A stretch of DNA of 53,700 bases from an uncultured Eubacteriales bacterium (lineage in GTDB: Bacteria; Bacillota; Clostridia; Christensenellales; CAG-314). Shown here piece after piece: positions 19,096 through 28,555 of this stretch (positions are counted from its first letter, which is position 1; the number at the start of each line of letters is the position of its first letter). The notes below the pieces were generated by a model. That model had not been told where the DNA came from and made no database searches. It saw nothing but the letters and a program-made list of their open reading frames with translations. Made by a program: the position numbers and the translations under genes. Location: NCBI GenBank assembly GCA_949289125.1, contig CASEME010000021.1, positions 1-53,700 of the forward strand, written 5' to 3'.

Positions 19096-21357
19096 ATGAA
19101 ATTGCGCAAAGCTGTTGTCAACAACATTATTTTGTATATCACGGTGGGGCTTGCCTTGCTGATAACCGTAAAACCTTTGGACGGTTTGCTTGCTTACGGC
19201 GTATATATGGGTGCTATGTACTGCGCGCACCCTATTGTCGCTTCTCTTATGTATATTGCATCTTCTGCTATCAACGGTTTGGACGGCATTATACAAGCAG
19301 GCGTGCGCGTGGGGGTTATGGCACTAATTATCACTGTGCACAGGTTGTGGCGCAGGCGTATAGGCAAGCGATTGCTACTATTGTACGTGGTATTGTGTAA
19401 TATTTTTTACTGTTTGTATGGCAGTGCGGACGGTATAGATACTCTCAACAAGTGCGTCAACGTAGTGTTGGGCGGAGCTTTTGCGATAGTATGTATATAT
19501 GTGTTGCGTATGCTGTTTACACGCGGACTATCCTACCGTCCTGCTATGGACGAGTGGATATGCCTTGCATTGTTCTGCTCGGTGATGTTTTATTGCATGT
19601 ACGGTATACATATATCTATATACTCAATAGGGCAGTTTGTTGAGCCGTTGTTTATGCTGTTTGCACTCAGTTGTGGCGGTACTACCTTTGCTTTTGCAGC
19701 CGCCGTTGCAGGCGGTATGGGTGCGCTTGCCTCAACAGCACAGTTTGCAACATTGGGTATGCTGACTATTATGGCTGCCGTTGCCTCTATGTTTTACAAA
19801 ATCAACCGCTATGTTGCAGCACTTAGTGTATGCGCGTGTGACGTAATCCTTGCCTACTTTGCCAATACTTATGGCACGTTTGACGCATTTATGTTGATAC
19901 CAGCGGCAATAGGCGTAGTGGCATTTATGGCAATACCGCCCCGCTTTACAACTTACCTTGCCGACCTTATTGGTGTACGCACAGGCAATGCAGGCAAAGC
20001 CCTTGTCAACAAACTGCGCTACAATCTGTCACGCAAGTTGTACGGATTGTCCGACGTGTTCTTTGCTATGAAAAACACATTTGTGGCAATGACTGTCAAT
20101 GCCACACCGCCCGACAAAGTACCGCCAATAATAGTTGACCAACTGCGCGACAACGTATGCGCCCAGTGCCCAAGACGTGCAGAGTGTTGGCGCAACAACG
20201 GCAACAGTACTCAGCAAGCCATGCTACAGCTTACACAATGTGCCGTACAGCGTGGCAAAGCCACAATTATGGACATCAGTCCCCAACTTACTGTCAGTTG
20301 CGACAGACTCAACAATGTGTTGAGTTTTATCAATACTTCTGCCGACAGCTACAACTCATACTACGCTAAGTCAAGCGAAACAGACAACAGCCGATTGCTA
20401 ATTGCCGACCAATTAGGCGGTGTATCTCGCATTATGCAAAAGTTGGCTTCGGAGTGCAAAGGCAGAGTTACCTTTGACAGCACCAAGGAAAAGGAAACTA
20501 TCGAACAGCTTACTTTTCACAACATACTTGCTACCGAAGCGGTGTTTGTGGAGCAAAACAATGTGTTGAGCGTAATTGTTACCGTTGCAAAAAAAGATTT
20601 GGACGGCGAAGCTATTGCAAAGATAACGGGCAACGTGCTTAAGAAAAACTTGTATGTCGAAAAGGTAGAGCCTACCGATTCGGACACTTGGGTGGCAGTG
20701 TATCTTGCAGTACGTCCGTCTTTGCAGATGAGTTATGGCATACGTTCGGTTACCAAAGCAGGTAGCAACATGTCGGGCGATACGCACAGTTTTATAAGTA
20801 TAGAAGGCGGACGTTTTTTGCTTGCGGTGTGCGACGGCATGGGCAGCGGCGAAAATGCCGAGCGTATGAGCGATACGGCAATAGGACTTGTAGAAAACTT
20901 TTACAAAGCAGGTTTTGACAACGACGTGGTGTTGTCGGGCGTCAACCGTCTGCTTACGGGGTACAATACAGAAACTTTTACCGCAGTGGATATTTGCGTT
21001 GCCGACCTCAACAACGGGCTGTGTGACTTTATCAAGTTGGGTGCTGCGTCGGGGTTAGTAAAAGTAGGCGGAGAAGTGCAAGAAATCAACGGCAGTAGCT
21101 TGCCTTTGGGCGTGTTGGAAGAGATGCGCCCGTCCATCACCAAAAAAGCACTCAATGCAGGCGACTTTATTGTGCTTATGAGCGACGGTATGCACGACTG
21201 CTTTGGCGAGGAAAATATCCTTGCGGAGATGCTTGCCGATACCGTTATGACCAATCCGCAAATAATAGCCGACGAGATGATGGAAAAGGCACTTGCAACT
21301 TGCAAAAACAAACCTCAAGATGATATGACAATAATTGTGGCAAGATTGGTGCAGTAG
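19096..21357 (+). CDS. spoIIE: Stage II sporulation protein E, PP2C-type phosphatase
   Basis: The 753-aa septum-located phosphatase dephosphorylates SpoIIAA and so releases sigma-F in the forespore. The N-terminal ~290 residues are strongly hydrophobic (about ten membrane segments). A cytosolic middle domain follows (Cys-rich VCAQCPRRAECW at ~350). The C-terminal PP2C domain (~565-753) has the metal motifs CDGMGSGENAE and LMSDGMHDC. Length is slightly below B. subtilis SpoIIE (827 aa). The ATG has GAGGTG upstream. This gene is direct evidence that the organism sporulates. Confidence 0.93.
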   Translation: MKLRKAVVNNIILYITVGLALLITVKPLDGLLAYGVYMGAMYCAHPIVASLMYIASSAINGLDGIIQAGVRVGVMALIITVHRLWRRRIGKRLLLLYVVLCNIFYCLYGSADGIDTLNKCVNVVLGGAFAIVCIYVLRMLFTRGLSYRPAMDEWICLALFCSVMFYCMYGIHISIYSIGQFVEPLFMLFALSCGGTTFAFAAAVAGGMGALASTAQFATLGMLTIMAAVASMFYKINRYVAALSVCACDVILAYFANTYGTFDAFMLIPAAIGVVAFMAIPPRFTTYLADLIGVRTGNAGKALVNKLRYNLSRKLYGLSDVFFAMKNTFVAMTVNATPPDKVPPIIVDQLRDNVCAQCPRRAECWRNNGNSTQQAMLQLTQCAVQRGKATIMDISPQLTVSCDRLNNVLSFINTSADSYNSYYAKSSETDNSRLLIADQLGGVSRIMQKLASECKGRVTFDSTKEKETIEQLTFHNILATEAVFVEQNNVLSVIVTVAKKDLDGEAIAKITGNVLKKNLYVEKVEPTDSDTWVAVYLAVRPSLQMSYGIRSVTKAGSNMSGDTHSFISIEGGRFLLAVCDGMGSGENAERMSDTAIGLVENFYKAGFDNDVVLSGVNRLLTGYNTETFTAVDICVADLNNGLCDFIKLGAASGLVKVGGEVQEINGSSLPLGVLEEMRPSITKKALNAGDFIVLMSDGMHDCFGEENILAEMLADTVMTNPQIIADEMMEKALATCKNKPQDDMTIIVARLVQ

Positions 21358-21365
21358 CGCATATA

Positions 21366-21992
21366 ATGGATTGTATGAAAACTATTCACCCATACAGTCT
21401 TATAGATGACCAAGTTATCATCGAGGACGGCGCAACAGTAGAGGCTTTTGCAGTGCTCAAGGGCAATACTATTGTCAAAGCTAACGCCGTTATCGAAAGC
21501 CACAGTTACATAGTCAATTCGGTTATCGGAAGTGGCACTGTAGTGCGTGCAAGCCGTATTACTGACAGCAGTATAGGCGACAACGCAACTATAGGTCCGT
21601 TTGCACACATAAGGCAAAACAGCGTTGTGGGCGACAACTGTCGCATAGGCGACTACGTAGAGCTCAAAAACAGTCTTATTGGCACCAACACCAAAGCCTC
21701 GCACCTTGCGTACGTTGGTGACGCAGAAGTGGGCAAGGACTGCAATATCGGCTGTGGCGTTATCTTTGTCAACTACGACGGCAGGTTGAAACACCGCACC
21801 AAGGTGGGCGACAACTGTTTTTTGGGGTGCAATAGCAATCTCATAGCGCCATTGTCTATTGGCAACAAGTGCTTCGTAGCTTGCGGCTGTACGGTGGACG
21901 GCGACGTCCCCGACGGCTCGTTTGTCATAGGCAGGTCGCGTGCTACTGTCAAGCCCGATTATGCGCACAAGTACCTCAACAAGGAGGAGTAA
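21366..21992 (+). CDS. Stand-alone GlmU-type acetyltransferase domain (left-handed beta helix)
   Basis: The 208-aa protein is built of hexapeptide repeats. It matches the C-terminal half of GlmU, glucosamine-1-phosphate N-acetyltransferase: ATIGPFAHIR (Arg), DYVELKNSLIG (Lys), KASHLAYVGDAEVG (catalytic His), FVNYDG, and NLIAPLSIG. The uridylyltransferase half is absent, so acetylation and uridylation must be done by separate proteins here. It starts 8 nt after spoIIE with no clear ribosome site, so translation may be coupled or begin at the second ATG (21375). A related sugar could be the true substrate. A terminator follows. Confidence 0.82.
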   Translation: MDCMKTIHPYSLIDDQVIIEDGATVEAFAVLKGNTIVKANAVIESHSYIVNSVIGSGTVVRASRITDSSIGDNATIGPFAHIRQNSVVGDNCRIGDYVELKNSLIGTNTKASHLAYVGDAEVGKDCNIGCGVIFVNYDGRLKHRTKVGDNCFLGCNSNLIAPLSIGNKCFVACGCTVDGDVPDGSFVIGRSRATVKPDYAHKYLNKEE

Positions 21993-22023
21993 AAATTGTG
22001 TGTATGTACGTTTTTGACGTCAA

Positions 22024-22076
22024 AAAAACCGCATTTTGCATAATGTACTTATGCAATTTGCGGTTTATTTTTTTGT
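22024..22076. terminator. Terminator after the GlmU-like gene
   Basis: A long stem with outer AAACCGCA/TGCGGTTT and inner TTGCATAA/TTATGCAA arms, followed by TATTTTTTTG. A runs on the other side make it potentially bidirectional for the convergent uppP. Confidence 0.8.
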
Positions 22077-22242
22077 GTACTATTAGCTTTTTATGCTTTA
22101 GATAGGGCAATGCGCAAGATATACTTTTAAGTATTAACTGTAGTATTTGTCGTCAACAGTGCAGTTGGTGGCACCAACTTGCGTATTGTTGCCACCAATG
22201 GGGTATTGAACAAAGTTATTGATGTTGCTTTGTGTATTTTGT

Positions 22243-23004
22243 CTATAACAGTATTATTGACACAATAAGCGGTATTACAAGATAGACGGCAAAAATTACA
22301 AAGCCGTTGTTTTTTATCAGCTTCATTACTGTTTGTATAGCTACCCAACCGCTTACAAAAGCACAAACTACACCTATTGCCACATTGAGCCACTGTACGG
22401 TTAGTTGTGTTTGTATTGCTTCCCACACTTCCACGGCACCGCTTGCAAGTATTACAGGTATAGACAGCAAAAAGCTGAACTCTGCGCTGTCCGACTGATT
22501 GACACCTGTAAGGCGCATGACAGATATTGTACTTCCGCTGCGTGACAACCCAGGTATGACTGCCACACCTTGCGTAAAACCTACCAACAGCACGCGCCAC
22601 CATTTTGCCTCGTCAAGTCGCAACACGGGGCGAGATAGATAGTGGGAGAGCGTCAACAGCACAATAGTCAATGCAAAGCCTATTGGCAACAGTATGCCGC
22701 CCATTACTTCTTCGGGTAGCCACATTTTAACAACAAAGGCCAATATAAATGTGGGTATGCTTGCAATTACCACATATAGTGCGCGCTTGTCTTGTATAGG
22801 GTGGCGTACAACTTGCCACACTTCACGCCTCATAACTACAAGTACGGCGGCAAGCGTACCCAAGTGCAACATTACGTCAAAAAAAAGATTGCCTTCTATT
22901 GCAAACAACTTTTGCGCTAAGATAAGGTGTCCGCTGCTCGACACAGGCAAAAATTCGGTCAACCCTTGTAGCAATCCCAAAAAAATGCTTTGTAATACGG
23001 TCAT
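22243..23004 (-). CDS. uppP: Undecaprenyl-diphosphate phosphatase (BacA type)
   Basis: A 253-aa polytopic membrane enzyme that dephosphorylates undecaprenyl-PP so that the lipid carrier of peptidoglycan synthesis is recycled. It carries both family motifs: QGLTEFLPVSSSGHL near the N-terminus and PGLSRSGSTI in the middle, with about eight hydrophobic segments. The ATG has AAGGAAG upstream. It confers bacitracin tolerance when overproduced (family knowledge). Divergent from ychF. Confidence 0.95.
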   Translation of the reverse strand: MTVLQSIFLGLLQGLTEFLPVSSSGHLILAQKLFAIEGNLFFDVMLHLGTLAAVLVVMRREVWQVVRHPIQDKRALYVVIASIPTFILAFVVKMWLPEEVMGGILLPIGFALTIVLLTLSHYLSRPVLRLDEAKWWRVLLVGFTQGVAVIPGLSRSGSTISVMRLTGVNQSDSAEFSFLLSIPVILASGAVEVWEAIQTQLTVQWLNVAIGVVCAFVSGWVAIQTVMKLIKNNGFVIFAVYLVIPLIVSIILL

Positions 23005-23141
23005 TATTGTCTTCCTTGTTAGTACTGAGTATTCTCTTATGGTATTTTACTCAAAAACCACACTGTTTAGACGAAAATATCAAAAAGCGTTGTTTGCCAA
23101 TACAAGTTGTGTGTACAAAAGCGTTAATTCGGTTACTTTTG

Positions 23142-23170
23142 TTTACAATTTTTTGCAATTAGTGTATCAT
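23142..23170 (+). promoter_or_regulatory. ychF promoter
   Basis: TTTACA (23142-23147), a 17-bp spacer and TATCAT (23165-23170). Confidence 0.55.
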
Positions 23171-23218
23171 AGAGAAAACAATGTCGCCAAACATGGCGGC
23201 GCAACGTGGAGAGTTGAT

Positions 23219-24310
23219 ATGAAACTTGGAGTAGTAGGATTGCCCAACGTGGGTAAGAGTACTTTGTTTAATGCAATCACACAGGCAGGGGCAGAAGTCG
23301 CCAACTATCCCTTTTGCACTATAGAGCCTAACGTAGGTGTAGTGGCTGTGCCCGACGAACGATTGGACAAACTTGCCAAACTGTACGACAGTCGCAAAAT
23401 AACGCCCACTTATCTCAAGTTTGTGGACATTGCAGGGCTTGTAAAGGGCGCAAGCAAGGGCGAAGGTTTGGGCAACAAATTTTTGTCGCATATTCGCGAA
23501 GTAGATGCTATTGTGCATGTGGTAAGATGTTTTGCCGACAGCAACATTACGCACGTGTCCGACAAAATCAACCCTGTGGACGATATGGATACCATCAATC
23601 TGGAACTTATTCTTGCCGATATAGATATGGTCAACAACCGTATCAACCGCACCAAAGTGCAAGCCAAATCGGGCGAAAAAAAGTACAAGGTGGAGTTGGA
23701 GTTGTTGGAACAAGTGCTTAAGCATCTCGAGGCACAACAACCTGTGCGCACAATGCAACTCGACGACGAGCAAAAAGCCGTTGTGGACGAGATGTTGTTG
23801 CTTACTGCAAAGCCTGTCATATATGCGGCTAACATTGCAGAAGGTGACTTAGGCAAGCCCGACAATCAATATGTACAAGCAGTAACAGAGCGTGCCGCGC
23901 AGGAAAATGCCGAAACTTTGGTTATTTGTGCAAAGGTGGAAGAAGAGCTGAGCAAGCTCGAACCGGAAGAAAAGGCAATGTTTCTCGAAAGCTACGGCAT
24001 CAGTGAAAGCGGTCTTGACAGACTGGTCAAAAAGTGTTACAAACTGTTGCGCTTGGTAAGCTATCTTACGGCAGGCGAAAAGGAAACGCGTGCTTGGACG
24101 GTGGAAGAAGGCACCAAAGCACCGCAGGCAGCAGGCAAGATACACAGTGACTTTGAAAAAGGTTTTATCCGTGCAGAGATAGTGCCCTACGACGTTATGT
24201 TGGAAGCAGGTGGTTACAATCAGGCAAAAGAGCACGGCAAAGTACGTTCGGAAGGCAAGGACTATGTGATAAAAGACGGTGACGTAGTGCTTTTCCGTTT
24301 CAACGTATAG
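23219..24310 (+). CDS. ychF: Redox-regulated ATPase/GTPase YchF (OLA1 type)
   Basis: A 363-aa Obg-family P-loop protein, the standard length. Motifs: G1 GLPNVGKSTLFNAIT (residues ~7-21), G3 DIAGLVKGASKGEGLGN, an NxxE-type G4 (AANIAEGD) that favours ATP over GTP, and the C-terminal TGS-like domain (RAWTVEEGTKAPQAAG, FIRAEI). It binds ribosomes and is linked to the oxidative-stress response. Start chosen at the ATG at 23219 after GGAGAG; the open frame extends much further left only as noise across the uppP region. Confidence 0.95.
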   Translation: MKLGVVGLPNVGKSTLFNAITQAGAEVANYPFCTIEPNVGVVAVPDERLDKLAKLYDSRKITPTYLKFVDIAGLVKGASKGEGLGNKFLSHIREVDAIVHVVRCFADSNITHVSDKINPVDDMDTINLELILADIDMVNNRINRTKVQAKSGEKKYKVELELLEQVLKHLEAQQPVRTMQLDDEQKAVVDEMLLLTAKPVIYAANIAEGDLGKPDNQYVQAVTERAAQENAETLVICAKVEEELSKLEPEEKAMFLESYGISESGLDRLVKKCYKLLRLVSYLTAGEKETRAWTVEEGTKAPQAAGKIHSDFEKGFIRAEIVPYDVMLEAGGYNQAKEHGKVRSEGKDYVIKDGDVVLFRFNV

Positions 24311-24335
24311 ACGAATAATTAGTGAGAGGGTGAAA

Positions 24336-26075
24336 ATGAGCGAAGTAGTAAAGAAAAACGGCAGTGGTAAAGTAAGTTTGGGCAACAAACTTGCATTTGC
24401 CACAGGTGACATTTTCGGTGGCGGTACTTTCAACATTATCAACTTTTTGTTTGTACCGTTTTTGACGTTGGTAGTCGGCATACCTATGATTTGGGCAAGC
24501 CCGCTGTTGCTTGTAAGTAAAATTTGGGACGGTTTGGTGGACCCCTTTATCGGCAAAATAACAGACGGCAAACAGCCCGGCAGATTTGGCAAACGTAGAT
24601 ACTTTATGCTGATTGCCGCACCTATTGTTTTTGTAGGTCTTATTTTACTGTTTTTCCCGTGGAATTTGGTGACAGACAGTGTTCCGCTGAAAGTCGTGCT
24701 GGTAATATTTGTGTATATTCTGTATGCAACGGCGCAGAGCTTTGTGCTGATACCATATTACAGCCTGGCAAGCGAAATGACGGACGACTTTACCGAACGT
24801 AACCGCACCAATGCAGTAAGACTTGCCTTTTCGTTGACATCGAGCATTATTTGCGTGTCCGTTCCCGGCATGATGGCTTCTCCCAACGGTACATCTCTTA
24901 CCGAGTCTTTGGGAGTGGACGCATCGGTAGGATATATCATTATGTCCTGCGTGTTTGGCTTTATTTTCTGCGTTGCAATACTGGTTACAGCATTGTTTGC
25001 AAGAGAACAGATAATTATGCCTGCCGTCAAACGCAAGATTTCTTTTAAGGAATTTGTAAAACCCTTAAAGGTCAAGACTTACCGCAGATACCTTGGTATG
25101 CAGATGTGTACCAGTATGGGTATGGCTATCATGAGTAGCTTTTTCTTTGTATTCTGCGACTTTGTGTTGCGCAGAGATACCTACTTTGTAGCGTCCGGTC
25201 AAGGTTTGTCACGTTTCCCTGTCGGTACAATAGCTGCGTCGCTTATGTTTGTTTCGCAAATAATAGCGTTGCCTTTTTATCTCAAAATGATAAAACTTCG
25301 CTCCAAATCCTTTGCCTACATACTTTCGGGCATTATTTGGATAACAATGTGTCTTGTCGTTTTGTGCGTACCTGCCGAAGGCGTTGGCACGGCTCAAGTG
25401 ACAGACGGCTTTGTATCTACTATCACAGGTACACCCGACTGGGCAATCATACTGTTGGGCTTGGGATTAGGTTTTGGCTTGGGCGGCTGTACTTTTATAC
25501 CACACAGCAGTTTTGGCGACGTGTGCGATGTAGGACAACTGTACTACGGCGAACGTACCGAAGGCGCATTTTCCGGTCTTACCAACTTTCTCAATACTAC
25601 TGCGCAAGCAATAGGTCTTGCTTTGCCTCCTCTTATTATGGGCATACGCTCGTTGGGCGGTTATGTAGAGACGCAGTATATCAGTTTGGAAGAATATCAG
25701 CTGTATGTTGACGGCGTGTTGAACGCTGTAGAAGGTTTGGGGTTGGAGCTCAATCAATTTGCAATTACCGTTGGTGAAGCAAATGTCAAACTTGTGCCGT
25801 TGTTGCAAACAGAAGGTGCGCAGTTGGCATTAAGACTCACCTTTACATTGTTGCCTATGCTTGTTGCAGGGTTGGGAATGTTTTTTGCAAGTCGTTACAG
25901 ACTTACTGCACAACGTCAAAAGCGTATTGTGGAGTTGTTGGAACAAGATCCTACTACAGAGGCCTACAAGCAAAAACGCATCGAGTTGCTTACCGAATTG
26001 CAGGAAAAGTTGCCACCTGAGCTACAACAGCCTACAGACACGGACAATACAGATAGTACGTCAACACCACAATAG
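24336..26075 (+). CDS. GPH-family MFS sugar:cation symporter
   Basis: A 579-aa transporter with about 12 membrane segments. The pattern is that of glycoside-pentoside-hexuronide symporters: LAFATGDIFGGGTFN at the start, KIWDGLVDPFIGKITD in the segment-2/3 loop and a RFGKRRYF loop. It imports a sugar or glycoside with Na+ or H+; the substrate is not predictable. A charged Q/E-rich tail (~540-579) follows. The ATG at 24336 or the GTG at 24330 could start it; GAGAGGG lies directly upstream. No glycosidase neighbours are present. It ends at a clear terminator. Confidence 0.85.
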   Translation: MSEVVKKNGSGKVSLGNKLAFATGDIFGGGTFNIINFLFVPFLTLVVGIPMIWASPLLLVSKIWDGLVDPFIGKITDGKQPGRFGKRRYFMLIAAPIVFVGLILLFFPWNLVTDSVPLKVVLVIFVYILYATAQSFVLIPYYSLASEMTDDFTERNRTNAVRLAFSLTSSIICVSVPGMMASPNGTSLTESLGVDASVGYIIMSCVFGFIFCVAILVTALFAREQIIMPAVKRKISFKEFVKPLKVKTYRRYLGMQMCTSMGMAIMSSFFFVFCDFVLRRDTYFVASGQGLSRFPVGTIAASLMFVSQIIALPFYLKMIKLRSKSFAYILSGIIWITMCLVVLCVPAEGVGTAQVTDGFVSTITGTPDWAIILLGLGLGFGLGGCTFIPHSSFGDVCDVGQLYYGERTEGAFSGLTNFLNTTAQAIGLALPPLIMGIRSLGGYVETQYISLEEYQLYVDGVLNAVEGLGLELNQFAITVGEANVKLVPLLQTEGAQLALRLTFTLLPMLVAGLGMFFASRYRLTAQRQKRIVELLEQDPTTEAYKQKRIELLTELQEKLPPELQQPTDTDNTDSTSTPQ

Positions 26076-26085
26076 TGGACAATTT

Positions 26086-26125
26086 AAGAGTATGACAACA
26101 GTTTGGGTAGTCATACTCTTTTTTT
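26086..26125 (+). terminator. Terminator of the symporter gene
   Basis: AAGAGTATGAC (26086-26096) pairs with GTCATACTCTT (26110-26120), followed by a run of seven T. Confidence 0.88.
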
Positions 26126-26324
26126 GTTGCAAATCAAAGCAAAGTGCATATATTCAATATCAAGACAATATCTGCAACTAATCAGTTGCGTAAGTTTTTT
26201 TGTGGGACATTGTCAAATTTTGTCTGATAGTAGTATTTTTGTCGCACGGTCAGTTGGCAGGCATATTGTTGCTGTATAATAATATTGTAGTGTATTCTCT
26301 CTTTGCGGCGTGCAAGCTGTATAG

Positions 26325-26353
26325 TTGATTGTTTTGTAAGATTGTGGTATAAT
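26325..26353 (+). promoter_or_regulatory. walJ promoter giving a nearly leaderless transcript
   Basis: TTGATT (26325-26330), 17 bp, TATAAT (26348-26353). The ATG at 26363 is 10 bases past the -10 box, so the leader is at most ~4 nt. No ribosome site is present. The rest of the gap 26126-26324 holds a second TATAAT (26275) but no gene. Confidence 0.7.
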
Positions 26354-26362
26354 AACACAACT

Positions 26363-27136
26363 ATGTTAAGTTTTACTACGCTGTTTAGCGGCAGTCACGG
26401 CAACTGTTCGCTTGTACGTTCGGACGATGCCAATATTTTGATAGACGCAGGCTTTAGCTACTGTACACTCAAAAAAGCTCTCAAAAATGTAGGGCTGGAG
26501 CCTAAATATATAGACGGCATTGTCGTCACGCACGAACATCACGACCACGTAAGTGCGTTGGAAGGTTGGTGTGCCTACAACAAAACGCCCGTATATACGC
26601 ACGGTAGCATATATGCGGTACTGCTACAAAAAAGTCATGGCAATGTAGTGCCTTTTAGCGGCAAGTTTTGTATCAAGGACGTAGAAGTGGATTGGGTGCG
26701 CTGTTCGCACGACTCTGCATTTTGTTGCGGTTATCGCTTCAACAACGGGCACGCAATGGTGGGCTCGGTTACCGATACAGGTGTTGCCGATAACAATATA
26801 ATACAGTTTTTGCAGCCCTGCCGTACAATAATGCTCGAGAGCAATCACGACGTAGATATGCTCAATCGTGGCAGTTATCCGTATTTGCTCAAACGGCGTA
26901 TACTGTCCTCATCTGGACACCTTTCCAACGCGGATTGTGCCAATACTCTCAAAAAGCTGTTGGAATACGGCAATGTACGCAACATAGTTTTGGGCCATCT
27001 TTCCGAAAACAACAATACGCACGAACTTGCTTTTAACGAATCGGTAAAAGCAGTTGCAAGTCAAAATCTCACTGAGGGCAAAGATGTCAACATCTTTGTT
27101 GCCGAGCAGTACGTGGGAGGTGCTACCATTGAATAA
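26363..27136 (+). CDS. walJ: Metallo-beta-lactamase-fold hydrolase WalJ/YycJ
   Basis: A 257-aa cytosolic metallo-beta-lactamase-fold protein. It has the metal-binding motif THEHHDH (~54-60), the N-terminal LFSGSHGNCSLV that is typical of YycJ/WalJ, later Asp and His ligands (SVTDTG, LESNHD), and the C-terminal LGHLSENNN. WalJ helps coordinate cell division with DNA replication in Bacillus relatives and often sits near rlmH. The start has no ribosome site; see the promoter entry. The next gene overlaps its stop (ATTGAATAA). Confidence 0.9.
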   Translation: MLSFTTLFSGSHGNCSLVRSDDANILIDAGFSYCTLKKALKNVGLEPKYIDGIVVTHEHHDHVSALEGWCAYNKTPVYTHGSIYAVLLQKSHGNVVPFSGKFCIKDVEVDWVRCSHDSAFCCGYRFNNGHAMVGSVTDTGVADNNIIQFLQPCRTIMLESNHDVDMLNRGSYPYLLKRRILSSSGHLSNADCANTLKKLLEYGNVRNIVLGHLSENNNTHELAFNESVKAVASQNLTEGKDVNIFVAEQYVGGATIE

Positions 27137-28025
27137 GACATTGTTCAACAAACAAGATTCTGTACGCGCTTACTTTGTTGCTATATGCGCAATGCTTGTT
27201 ATGTCGCTTGTTATCGGTTTGGCTTTTCCAAACGGCCTCAATGGCAACGCTTTTTGGATAATCAACGGCATATACAGTGTGGCATTTGGTATTGTAGCTA
27301 TTTGTTACGCAGTGGGTGTAAAAGCAGATATTGGATGTTCTATGCGACTAAAGCGCGCACCCAATATTGTACATCTGTTGCTCGAACTTGTAGCTATTTT
27401 TGCACTTATCAACGCAATGACGCCTATCAATAATTGGTTTTGCGATTTGATAGAAGCTATGGGGCTCAACCGCCCGTCGGTAAGTTTTACTGAGGAAATG
27501 ATTACTCAAAACTTTGCCGTTGCAATATTGGTGTTGTGCATAATACCTGCCTTTTCGGAAGAATTGCTGTTTAGAGGCATCATTGGCAACGGATTGACGG
27601 ACAGTGTAAAAGGTTGGAAGGCAGTTTTGCTGAGTGGCATTATGTTTTCGCTCTTTCACACCAACCCTGCGCAAACATTGCATCAGTTTGTGCTGGGCGC
27701 ATTGCTCACCTTGTTTGTCATGCGTAGCGGCAGTTTGTGGTTAGGCATCATTGGTCATTTTTTTAACAATATTATGGCGTTGGTGTTGGGTACAACGGTA
27801 GAACCAAGCGGTTTTTATGTCACCAATGCGGCTTGGCTTGTACCTGTAGGTTTGATAGTAGTTGCGGCAATTATATTTGTGTATTTGCGCTTTGTCAAAG
27901 TCAACACCTGTCTTATTGAGGACAAACAGCAGACAGATGTCAAATACAACTCTGCAGACATAACTTTGTGGGTTGCAAGTATAGCCATACTTGTAGTTTT
28001 GTGGGTAGGAGCGTTGCTTTCGTGA
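27129..28025 (+). CDS. CPBP-family intramembrane metalloprotease (CAAX/Abi type)
   Basis: A 298-aa membrane protein of about eight segments. The CPBP motifs are complete: EELLFRG (Glu-Glu...Arg), FSLFHTNPAQ (His) and GHFFNNIMA (His...Asn). Family members cleave membrane proteins, process prenylated substrates or give bacteriocin self-immunity; nothing here selects among these. The TTG start at 27129 has GGGAGG eight bases upstream and overlaps the walJ stop, so the two are translationally coupled. rlmH overlaps its own stop in turn. Confidence 0.85.
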   Translation: MNKTLFNKQDSVRAYFVAICAMLVMSLVIGLAFPNGLNGNAFWIINGIYSVAFGIVAICYAVGVKADIGCSMRLKRAPNIVHLLLELVAIFALINAMTPINNWFCDLIEAMGLNRPSVSFTEEMITQNFAVAILVLCIIPAFSEELLFRGIIGNGLTDSVKGWKAVLLSGIMFSLFHTNPAQTLHQFVLGALLTLFVMRSGSLWLGIIGHFFNNIMALVLGTTVEPSGFYVTNAAWLVPVGLIVVAAIIFVYLRFVKVNTCLIEDKQQTDVKYNSADITLWVASIAILVVLWVGALLS

Positions 28026-28495
28026 TAAAGTACAAAATTGTAGCTGTAGGCAACATCAAAGAACAGTATTTTGCACAAGCTGTGGACGAGTATGTCAAAC
28101 GTATGTCCCGCTTTGTAAAAACAGAAATATGCGAAGTAGCAGAGTGCAACTTCAGAGGTGCTCCCAAAGAGGCAGATATTAAACGCATACTTACTACCGA
28201 AGCCAAAGCAGTGCTTAGTCACCTCGAAGGATATGTAGTGGTGCTTGATATCAACGGCAAACTTGTAGACAGTACAGGCATTGCCACTGCGCTTGCAAAA
28301 GCCGCACAAAACTATTCTGTAGTTACCTTTGTTATTGGCGGCAGCTATGGTTTGTCGGACGAAGTAAAACAACGTGCCGACGCAAGGTGGTCTTTGGGGG
28401 CAATTACTATGCCACATCGTCTTGCAAGGGTGGTATTGGTAGAACAGCTGTACAGAGCATCAACTATCAACAACAACATTGCTTATCACAAATAA
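28022..28495 (+). CDS. rlmH: 23S rRNA pseudouridine-1915 N3-methyltransferase RlmH
   Basis: A 157-aa SPOUT methyltransferase of standard length. It modifies the pseudouridine at position 1915 of 23S rRNA. The knotted SAM site is FVIGGSYGLSDEV, and the C-terminus RVVLVEQLYRASTINNNIAYHK matches the family tail (LYRA...N.PYH). The GTG start overlaps the stop of the CPBP gene (GTGATAA), with GGAG about ten bases upstream. It is the last gene of the walJ-CPBP-rlmH unit. A small GGCGC/GCGCC hairpin (28502-28517) follows without a T run. Confidence 0.95.
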   Translation: MIKYKIVAVGNIKEQYFAQAVDEYVKRMSRFVKTEICEVAECNFRGAPKEADIKRILTTEAKAVLSHLEGYVVVLDINGKLVDSTGIATALAKAAQNYSVVTFVIGGSYGLSDEVKQRADARWSLGAITMPHRLARVVLVEQLYRASTINNNIAYHK

Positions 28496-28555
28496 TGTGT
28501 GGGCGCACAGTTGCGCCTCAAATAACGTGACAATAGTCTCACAATAAGGAAATAT

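Noticed and set aside
22694..23218. Upstream extension of the ychF frame by 175 codons
   Set aside because: It runs through the uppP gene on the other strand and through the ychF promoter; the 363-aa start at 23219 has a ribosome site and the family's standard length.
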